A stretch of 47,106 nt of DNA, from positions 2,119,149 to 2,166,254 of the forward strand of contig NW_008705567.1 of assembly GCF_000186865.1 (NCBI RefSeq), given 5' to 3'. The stretch comes from Aureococcus anophagefferens. Taxonomy: Eukaryota > Sar > Pelagophyceae > Pelagomonadales > Pelagomonadaceae. Positions within the stretch are counted from its first letter, which is position 1, and each line of letters starts with the position of its first letter. Positions 34,967-43,062 of this stretch are shown here, in pieces. Position numbers and translations under genes: made by a program. The notes beneath the pieces were generated by a model, which made no database searches, had not been told where the DNA came from, and was given only the letters and a program-made list of their open reading frames with translations.

Positions 34967-37900
34967 ATGGCTGTCGCAGCAAGCATGTGTGCGGCAAATT
35001 CCGTGCAATTTTGCAGTGATGTCCTGGAAAAGCTCACCCTGCCACCGACGCTGAGCAGATCGCAAGACGACGCAGCGCGCGCGGCCGTCGCGGACGCGCT
35101 CCTCGGTGCGCTCCACACCGACGACGTCACGGCCTGCGCCGGCGGCGCCTGCGCGCCCCTCAGCGACGCGGCGCTGCGGCGCATGACGCGCGGATGCGGC
35201 GACTGGCCCGAGGCGGCCGTGCGCGCGGCGGCGGCCGCGGCGGCGCGCCGCGCGTGCGCCGGCGACGCGCCGGGCCTCGCGTGCGTCGCGGCCGCGGCGG
35301 CGCGCTGCGGGAGCAGCAGCGCGGCGGCCGCGGCGGCGCGCGCCGCCGCGGCCGCGGCCGCGTCGTCGGACGGCGCGGGCGCCGCGGACGCGCTCGCGGC
35401 CGTCGCGCGCGCGGCCGGCGGCGCGCCGGAGCTCGCGGACGTCGTCGCGGCGGCGCTCGCGTCCTGCGCCGCGCGCCCGCGGCCCGCGGCGCTGCTCCGG
35501 GCCCTCGCGGACGCGGACCCGCGGCCGTCGCCCGCCTGGCGGGCCGCGGGCGACGCGTGCGCGGCGGCCGCGGCCGCGGGGCGCGACCGGGGCGCGGCGC
35601 TCGGCGCGTGGGCGGCGGCCTTCGGGCCCTTCGTCGCGTCGGGCGCCGCGCCGCCCTGGGCCGCCGTGCTCGCCGCGGCCGAGGACGCACATAGCCGCGC
35701 GCTGCGCAAGGCGGCGCTCCGCGTCGTCGAGCGCGGCGCCGCGGCCGCCGCGGCCGGCGGCGGCGGCGAGGCCGCGGTCGGCGCGTGGCGGCGCTGGCTC
35801 GGCGCCTGGGCCGCCGCGGAGTTCGAGTCGAGCGCGCACCTCGTCTTCCCCGTCTTCGCGGGCTGCGCGGCGTGCTTCGCGGCCGGCGGCGGCGCCGCGG
35901 CGCCGCTGCCGCCGCTGTCGCCGCCGTGGGCCGCGGCGCTCGCGCGGCGCCTGCTCCGCAACGAGAACCCGGCCGTGCGCAAGGCCTTCCTCGTCGAGTT
36001 CTTCGGCGGGCGCGTCGTCGCCCCGGCGGCGGCGCCCTGGCCCCTCGTCCGCGACGACGCGCTCCGCCTCCTCGACGATTGCGAGCTCCGCAGGGCGCGG
36101 GACGTCATCGCGGAGCTCGACGGCGCCGCGACGGCCTTCCTCGCGGCCGCCTACGCCGCGGCGCCGCCGGCGACGCGCGCGACCATGGCGAGCCTCGCGC
36201 TGCGCGGCGACGGCTTCTCGCCCGGCTCCAACGGCCTCCGCGCGCTCCGGCGCTGCTTCCGCGTCGCCGGGCCCCTCGCGGCGCTCCCGGGCCCCGAAAT
36301 CGGCGACGGCGACCTCGTCGCCGCCGCGGCGGCCGTCGAGCGGTCGCGCAAAGGCCGCAACGCGTCGGCGACGCGGGAGCTGCTCGAGGCCTTCGTGCCG
36401 CTCCTCTGCGCCGCGCGGCCGCGTCGCGCGCCGCCGGCGCTCGCCGCCGCGGCGGCGTGGGCCGCGGCGGCGTCCCTCGCGGCGGCGGGGCCGCTGCGCG
36501 ACGCGCAGGCGGCGTGGCTCGCGCGCGTCGCCGACGGCCGCGCCTGGGCGGCGTTCCTGGCGACGGCGGACGCCGCGCGCGCGGCCGCGGTGCTCGACGC
36601 GCTCGGCGGGAGCGCGCCCGAGCCCGCGCGCGCGCTCGCCGCGGCGCTCCCGGGGGACCGCGCCCGGGCGACGCTCGCGGCGCTGCTCGCCGACGGCCGG
36701 GACCGGACGCGGCCGCGGTCGACGCGGCCGCGGACCTCCGCGCGGGCCTCGCCGCGCTCGGCGCGGGCCGCGCGTGCGCCGCGGCCGCGGCCCTGCGCGC
36801 AACCGCCGCGGACGACGCCGCGGCGATCGTCGCCGCGGGGCCGCCCGCGGACGCCGCGCGCGCGGCCGCGGCCGCGCGGCGCCTCCGCGCCTGCCTCCGG
36901 GACGCCGCCGTGCTCGCGGACCCGCGGCTCGACGGCACCTGGCGCAACGCCGCGGCGGCCTTCGCCGAGGCCTGCGCGCGGGCGCCGTCGGCGCGCGACA
37001 CGCGCGCCGTCGCCGCGGCCGAGGCCGCTCGATGGGGCGTCGTCGCCGCGGTCCTCGACGCGGGCGGCGTCGAAGTGGACGCGGAGGATCTGGCCGCGTC
37101 CCTCGAGCGCTGCGGCACGAGCCGCGCCGCCGTCGTCGCCTGCCTGCGCTGCGCCTTCCACGCGCTGCGCGCGGGCGACGCGGCGGGTTGCGGTCGCGTC
37201 GTCGATCTGTCGCTCCGCGCGTTCCTCGACTGCGCGTCCAAGTCGCCGCGCGTCGCCGCGGCCCTGGCGACGCGCGTCGTCGCGCCGGCGGCGGCGCGCT
37301 ACCTGACGGACGCGGCCGCGAGCGAGGCCTTCGGGGCGTCCGTCGCGGGTTTAGCGGCGGCGTTCCTGGAACACGCGAGGAGCCGGCGGCCGCACGCGTC
37401 GCGCGCGCTCGCGTTCGGCCTCTGCAGCGCCTTCGCCGCGGCCAAGGACGCGGACCCGGCGCGCTTTTCCATCTTCGCCGGCGTCGCGGCGGACCTGCTG
37501 CTCTACCGCGAGCCCCTGCTCCACGTCGACGAGATCCCCGACGACGGGCCCGACGACGGGCAGCACGGCGGCGACGGGGCCGTCCTGGCGCTCATGGCCG
37601 ACGACGCGGGCAAGGGCGGCCTGAGCCTGGCGCGCCTGGCCGTGCTGCGGTGCCTCGAGGACTTTGGGAGCTCGCGGGGCGTCGGCGCGCTCGGCGACTT
37701 CGTCGCGACCGAGCTCGCGGTGCGCGACGCGGGCCTGCTCGCGGCGACGCGGCGCGCGTCCGCGGGGCGCACGTCGGCCTGGGGCGCGCGGCTCCGCTGC
37801 TGGCAGGCCCTGGGCGTCATCTTCGCGCGCGCGCCGCCGGCCTGCCCGGAAACCGTCGCCGCGGCGGCCGTCGACGCGCTCGCGTCGCCGTCGCTGCCGT

Positions 37901-39164
37901 GCGTCCGCTACGCCGTCGAGGCCGCGGCGTGCCTCGCCGCGCGGCGCTGGCCGGCCGTCGTGCTGCCCCGGCTCGGCGCGCCCGTCGCCGAGGCGACGGC
38001 CGCGGACATGCCCTGCGGCCGCGAGCTCGCGCTCGCGAGCCTGCTGGTCGCGCTCGGCCACGGCGTGTTGCCGGGCGACGGCGACGACGGGGTCTGGGGG
38101 CCCGTGGCGCCGGCGGCGGTGGCCTTCCGCCCGGAGCTGCTGCGCCTCGCCGCGGGCCTCGTGGGCAGCAGCCGCGGCCTCGTGCGGGGCGTCGCGCAGC
38201 TCCTCGTGGCGCGGCTCACGGAGGATGTGGATCTGGACGCGTGCGACGGCTTCCTCGCGGTGCTCGTCCGCGCGCTGCGCGTCGACCCGGATTTACGGCG
38301 CAACCTCGAGCGCCAATCGAAATTCTTCTCGAAGCTGCGGTCGCCGGCGCTCTGCACGGTCGAGGGCATGCTCGCGAGCGGCGCGCACGAATACGGCGAC
38401 GTCGTGCCCGCGTCCGTCGCGCGAACGCGGAGCTCAACGCCGCCGAGGAGGCGGCGGGCCTCGCGCAGCTCCTCTGGAAGCCGCCGCCGCCGCCGCCGGG
38501 CGTCGCTCCCGCGGAGCCGCCGCCGCCGCGCGAGCCGCTCTTCGTGCAACGGAAGATCGACCAGATCGCCGTCGACCTCGGCCACGACGACTCCGACGAC
38601 GACGGCGCGCGCGCGCCGGCGGCGCCGGGCGACGCTTCCGGGTCCGCCGCGCTCGCGCGCGGGCGGCGCAACGCCGTCGGCCGCGAGACCGTGCCGCTCG
38701 TCGTCTGCGCGTCGCTCGTCGACAAGGCGCCGAACCTCGCGGGCCTCTGCCGCACGGCGGAGGTCTTCGCCTGCGAGAAATTGGTGTTGCCCGACGACCG
38801 CTGCGCGCGGACGAAGGAGTTCAAGGCCATCGCGGTCACGGCGGAGCGGTGGATCGCGACGGAGGCCGTCGCGCCGCGCGACCTCCGGCCCTGGCTCCTC
38901 GGCCTCAAGGCGCGGGGCTACGCCGTCGTCGCCCTCGAGCAGGCGACGAACTCGACGTCCCTCGCCGGCGACGCGGAGCTGCCGTCGCCCGCGGTGCTCC
39001 TCCTCGGCCGGGAGAAGGAGGGCGTGCCCGGGGACCTCATGGACCTCTGCGACGTCTGCGTCGAGATCCCCCAGCTCGGCGTCGTGCGGTCGCTCAACGT
39101 CCACGTCTCGGGGGCCCTCTGGCGCGCCAGCGGCGCGGGGGCGGCGAGTAAGAGTTGGCTATGA
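34967..39164 (+). CDS. TARBP1/Trm3-like tRNA (Gm18) 2'-O-methyltransferase, with two frame breaks
   Basis: Predicted SpoU/TrmH methylase of about 1,400 residues: a long Ala-rich alpha-solenoid, then a C-terminal SPOUT domain. SPOUT motifs are intact: VVCASLVDKAPNLAGLCRT, the VLLLGREKEGVPGDLM loop, and IPQLGVVRSLNVHVSGALW (trefoil-knot SAM site). In yeast Trm3 and human TARBP1 this enzyme methylates G18 of tRNAs. Coding runs in three frames: 34967 to about 36700, about 36700 to 38418, and about 38418 to 39164. Each switch needs one extra base, and neither is explained by a GT-AG intron. Either the assembly lost two bases or the gene is recently broken; the even codon quality throughout favours assembly error. 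Start ATG 34967 is the first in frame. Confidence 0.82.
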
Positions 39165-39210
39165 GGCGGCGATACTTGACGAGAAGTGGGGCGGCGAGTA
39201 AGGTTTGGCA
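39138..39210. repeat. 50-bp direct duplication at the 3' end of the TARBP1-like gene
   Basis: GGGGCGGCGAGTAAG begins at 39138 and again at 39188. A related pair, TACTTGACGAGAAG and TACTTGACGACAAG, occurs near 39174 and 39254. The first copy overlaps the last codons of the upstream gene, so the C-terminal ...AASKSWL may be a product of the duplication. Confidence 0.7.
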
Positions 39211-39358
39211 ACGCGGGAGACCTGTCCCTTAACGGACACAACTTACTTCACTACTTGACGACAAGGTGACGCCAACGCCTCGAAGTTTGCTTCGCGCTCG
39301 GCTTCGGACGATTTCATCGCCCGTCGCCTCGCGCGTCGTCGCAGGGCCAGCAGCGACC

Positions 39359-41002
39359 ATGGTCAAGAAGAAGAGCAAGTCGAGCCGCCAGACCCTGAAG
39401 CAGAAGTACAAGATCCAGAAGCGCGTCCAGGAGCACGACCGCAAGCTGCGCAAGCTCGCGAAGAAGGGCGGCAAGGCGCCCGGGAAGAAGTTCAAGGACC
39501 CGGGCATCCCGAACTCGTGGCCGCTGAAGAAGGAGCTCCTGGAGCAGGTCGCGCTCGCCAAGGAGAAGGCGGAGCGGAAGAAGGTCGAGGACCGCGAGGC
39601 GCGCGCGGAGGCGCGGAAGCTCGCCAAGGCCGGCGGCGGGTCGCTCGCGGCGCTCGCGGCGAGCGCGCGCGCCGCGGGCGAGGCCTTCGAGGCGCGCGGC
39701 GGCGGCGGCGGCTTGGGCGACGCCGCGGTGTCGCGCGACGCCGCGCTCGACGTCGGCGACGCCGCGAAGCGGTCCGCGCGGGCCTACGCGAAGGAATTGG
39801 CCAAGGTCGTCGAGAGCAGCGACGTCGTGCTCCAGGTTTTAGACGCGCGCGACCCCCTCGGGTCGCGGAGTTCGCGCGTGGAGAACATGGTCGCGGGCGC
39901 GCCGGGCAAGCGGCTCGTGCTCGTGCTCAACAAGGTCGATCTGGTCCCCCGCGACGTCGCCACGAAATGGCTCGACGCGCTCCGGTCCACGGGTTTGGCC
40001 GTCGTCGCGTTCAAGGCGGGCACGCAGAAGGGCGGCGCGTCCGGCGTGAACCCGCTGGACAAATCGCGCGACGCGGCCGTCTGCGACGACGCGCGCGCGC
40101 TCACGTCCGCGCTCGGCGTCGACTCGCTGCTCCAACTGCTGAAGAACTACGCGCGCGACGAGTCCGGCGGGCGGCCCGGCGCTCTCGTGGTCGGCGTCGT
40201 CGGCTTCCCGAACGCGGGCAAGTCGTCGGTGATCAAGTCCCTCGTGGGCGCGCGGCGCGGCGCGGACCACGGCTCGCAGCGCGACGCGGGGAGCGGAGCC
40301 GTGTCGGCGACGCCCGGCTTCACCAAGTCGTTGAAGGAGGTGAAGCTCGACTCGAAGCTCACGCTCATCGACTCGCCGGGCGTCGTCGGCGTCGCCCACG
40401 AGAAGGGCTCGGGCGACGACCGCGCGGACGCGCTCTGCTCGCTGCTGCTGCGCGGCTGCGTCGACGCCGCGGAGCTCCGCGACGCGCCCGCGGCCGCGTG
40501 CGCGCTGATCAAGCGCGCGGACCCCGCGGCCCTCGCCATGCGCTACGACCTGCCGGCCTTCGACGACCCCCAGCGCTTCCTCGCGGCCGTCGCGAAGAAG
40601 ACGGGCCGCCTCAAGCGCGGCGGCGTGCCCGACTTCGACAAGGCGGCGACGGAGGTGCTCCGCGACTTCGCGCGCGGCGACGTCAAGTTCTACACGGCGC
40701 CCCCGGCCAAGGCCGCCTCCGCCTCCGACGCGTCGCGCGCGACGCTCGTCAAGGGCCTCGTCGCCGACGACTTCGACGCCATGGCCGACGGCGTCGTCCT
40801 CGCCGTCGCGGACAAGCCCACGACGGACGCGGGCGCGCTCGACGTCGTCGGCCTCGCGCACCAGCCCATGGCCGACGACGACAGCGACGACGAGAGCGAC
40901 GACGACGACGACGCCATGGACGAGGACGGCGACGACGCGCCGCCGCTCGTGCCCGCGCCCGGCGAGGCCTACGACTTCGCCGACTTCAAGTACGCCAAGT
41001 GA
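39359..41002 (+). CDS. Nucleostemin-like nucleolar GTPase (GNL3/GNL3L/Nug1 type)
   Basis: 547 residues. A circularly permuted GTPase for 60S ribosomal subunit maturation in the nucleolus. Motif order is G4 (NKVD, 191-194), then G1 P-loop (GFPNAGKSS, 282-290), then G3 (DSPG, 338-341), the permutation diagnostic of this family. The basic coiled N-terminus (MVKKKSKSSRQTLKQKYK) is a nucleolar and RNA-binding signal; the acidic tail (DDDSDDESDDDDD) is usual. The ATG at 39359 lies in a perfect gaccATGG context; the in-frame ATG at 39266 adds only an untypical leader. It follows the tRNA methylase in the same direction at 195 bp. The pair share an RNA-maturation theme, but I see no sign of co-transcription. 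Confidence 0.92.
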   Translation: MVKKKSKSSRQTLKQKYKIQKRVQEHDRKLRKLAKKGGKAPGKKFKDPGIPNSWPLKKELLEQVALAKEKAERKKVEDREARAEARKLAKAGGGSLAALAASARAAGEAFEARGGGGGLGDAAVSRDAALDVGDAAKRSARAYAKELAKVVESSDVVLQVLDARDPLGSRSSRVENMVAGAPGKRLVLVLNKVDLVPRDVATKWLDALRSTGLAVVAFKAGTQKGGASGVNPLDKSRDAAVCDDARALTSALGVDSLLQLLKNYARDESGGRPGALVVGVVGFPNAGKSSVIKSLVGARRGADHGSQRDAGSGAVSATPGFTKSLKEVKLDSKLTLIDSPGVVGVAHEKGSGDDRADALCSLLLRGCVDAAELRDAPAAACALIKRADPAALAMRYDLPAFDDPQRFLAAVAKKTGRLKRGGVPDFDKAATEVLRDFARGDVKFYTAPPAKAASASDASRATLVKGLVADDFDAMADGVVLAVADKPTTDAGALDVVGLAHQPMADDDSDDESDDDDDAMDEDGDDAPPLVPAPGEAYDFADFKYAK

Positions 41003-41345
41003 GGCTAAGGAACGTCGCTTCTGAAGTCCCCCGGGGTCCGTGTTTCGCGCGTCCGACGGGGGCGTCGTGGCACGGACGTGTCGTGTCGGACGGCATCATC
41101 GCGTCGTGCCTGAGCAACGTTGGCTTTGTGGCGCCTTCGTCGCCTGCGCCCTCGCCCGCGCCGTCCGCGCCGCCGTCGACGCGCGCGGACGGTCGGCCAA
41201 CGCCTGCGTGCTGCGCACGTCGCCCGCCACGCCTGCGCCGACCCCTGCTCTCGCGCGCGCCGCCGTTGTTGTCTGGTAGGCCAACGCCGGCGTGCTGCGC
41301 GCGTCGACTGCTGCGCGCGTCGATCGGCGCCGCGCCGTCGCACGC
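41003..41345. other. Intergenic region with 28-bp direct repeat
   Basis: 343 bp. GGCCAACGCC-GCGTGCTGCGC units at 41195-41222 and 41279-41306 are nearly identical, with an 84-bp period. Short frames here (for example 41040-41279) lack coding character. The region should contain the TMEM184 promoter. Confidence 0.55.
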
Positions 41346-42812
41346 ATGGCGCCGACGCTCTTCCCGTCGGCGGCGCCCTTCGAGCTGTCCCTGGCGCCGA
41401 CGACCGTCGCGCCGACCTTGGCGCCGACGACGCACGCGCCGACGCCGCGGCCGTCGTTCCTGCCGACGCCGCGCCCCACGGACGCGCGGCCGCTGCTCGG
41501 CACCTACGACAGCGCCGTCATCGTCGCGGGCTTGTGTACGATCGTGTCCATCGCCATGTCGCTCCACCTCATCCGGAGCCACCTGCGGAACTACGTGAAG
41601 CCCCAGCGGCAGCGCTACGTGATCCGCATCCTCTGGATGGTGCCCATCTACGCCGTGGACTCGTTCCTGTCGCTCTGCTTCATCCGCGTGGCCATCCTCT
41701 TCGAGGTGCCGCGCGACGTCTACGAGAGCTACGTCATCTACAACTTCGTCGCGCTGCTCATCGACTACATGGGCGGCGAGGACGCCGCGCAGGCGTTCTT
41801 CGCCGCGCAGCCGCCCCAGAAGCACTGGTGGCCCTTCGGGTGGATGGGCGACCACGACATGTCCGTCTTCCTCGCGACGTGCCGCCTCTGCACGCTCCAG
41901 TACTCCATCGTGCGGCCGCTGACGGCCGTCTGCACGCTCTTCCTCTACTTCAGCGGCGACTACGACGACGCGGACCTGCGGTTCTCGGGGTCCTACCTCT
42001 GGCTCATGCTCCTGAACAACTCGTCCGTGACGCTCGCGCTCTACTACCTCATCTACTTCTACCACGCGAGCCTGCCCTGCGCGCCGCTCCAGCGGGGGCG
42101 GCCTTTGGCCAAATTCCTCGCGGTCAAGGCCGTGGTCTTCTTCTGCTTCTGGCAGTACTGCGCCATCTCCATCCTCGTCGCGCTGGGCGTCATCCGGCGC
42201 CAGCTGAGCCACCGGTCCGCGGACGCGACGACGACGGGCATGAACGACTTCGTCGTCTGCGTCGAGATGGCCGTGTTCTCCGTCGTCCACCTGGGCGTCT
42301 TCGGCTGGCGCGAGCACGCGAAAGACTGCGTCCGGGGCGCGACCTTCAACCCCATGGCGGCCCTCGGCGCGTCGCCCGCGCGGAGCTCCGCGGCCTGGGA
42401 CGCGGACGGCGGCGGCGACGACCAGGCGCTGTCCTACGACCAGGCCTACCGCGACATGTTCTTCATCGGCGACGTCACGGCGGACCTGGGCCGCGTCGTC
42501 CGCGAGGCGCCGCGCGTGCTGTTCCGCGGCTGCGGCCGCGTGAACCACGCGCGGAGGGAGCGCGCGCGCGAGCGCGCGGCGCGGCGGTCCAAGTCGCCGG
42601 ACCACGCCGCGGCGCCCGCGCTCGAGCTCGCGACGCTCGACGACCGGCCGCGCACGCCGCCGCCCGCGAGCCTCGACCCGCGCCGCGCGCGCCCGGGCGA
42701 CCTCGCGGCGCCGGAGCCGCGGCGCTTGGCGGAGACGCCGCCGCGGCCGTCGCCGCTCGAGCGCCGCGTCGACGACGACGACCCCAACGCCGCGTGGTGG
42801 AGCTCCGTGTAG
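41346..42812 (+). CDS. TMEM184 / OST-alpha family membrane protein
   Basis: 488 residues. A Pro/Thr-rich lumenal or outer N-terminus (APTLAPTTHAPTPRPS) leads into about seven membrane helices (residues about 58-330). The family signatures are present: LRNYVKPQRQRYVIRILWMVPIYA, VYNF-like VIYNFVALLIDYMGGE, RLCTLQYSIVRPLTA, and PLAKFLAVKAVVFFCFWQ. Relatives (TMEM184, plant LAZ1, yeast YKR051w) sit in endomembranes and have been linked to solute transport, brassinosteroid signalling and cell death; the exact activity is unsettled. The cytosolic tail is basic and then Pro-rich. The start ATG at 41346 was preferred to 41292 because the extra leader is Arg-rich and not conserved-looking. Confidence 0.88.
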   Translation: MAPTLFPSAAPFELSLAPTTVAPTLAPTTHAPTPRPSFLPTPRPTDARPLLGTYDSAVIVAGLCTIVSIAMSLHLIRSHLRNYVKPQRQRYVIRILWMVPIYAVDSFLSLCFIRVAILFEVPRDVYESYVIYNFVALLIDYMGGEDAAQAFFAAQPPQKHWWPFGWMGDHDMSVFLATCRLCTLQYSIVRPLTAVCTLFLYFSGDYDDADLRFSGSYLWLMLLNNSSVTLALYYLIYFYHASLPCAPLQRGRPLAKFLAVKAVVFFCFWQYCAISILVALGVIRRQLSHRSADATTTGMNDFVVCVEMAVFSVVHLGVFGWREHAKDCVRGATFNPMAALGASPARSSAAWDADGGGDDQALSYDQAYRDMFFIGDVTADLGRVVREAPRVLFRGCGRVNHARRERARERAARRSKSPDHAAAPALELATLDDRPRTPPPASLDPRRARPGDLAAPEPRRLAETPPRPSPLERRVDDDDPNAAWWSSV

Positions 42813-43062
42813 TAAGAGCGTTGTGCGAGGGGCGGAGCGAGGGGCGGGGCGAAGGCACTCGCAGGCTGTGCGCGAGCTCGCACGGCGTCGCGGCGCTGAA
42901 ATTCACTTGCCAATTGCTCGAGGCTCGAGGATCACCCTCCTGCGGGCGCGCGCGGTCACACTCTCAGACCCCTGGGGAGGCCCGCGAGCGCGGGGGGACT
43001 ACTCTCAGACCCGGCGAACCCCACCCGGCGCGCCGAACCCATCCGACGCCGGCTCGAACATC

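Noticed and set aside
35785..39201. 1,138-codon plus-strand frame as a gene of its own
   Set aside because: Only its middle (about 36700-38418) has coding character; it is the central part of the TARBP1-like gene between two frame breaks.
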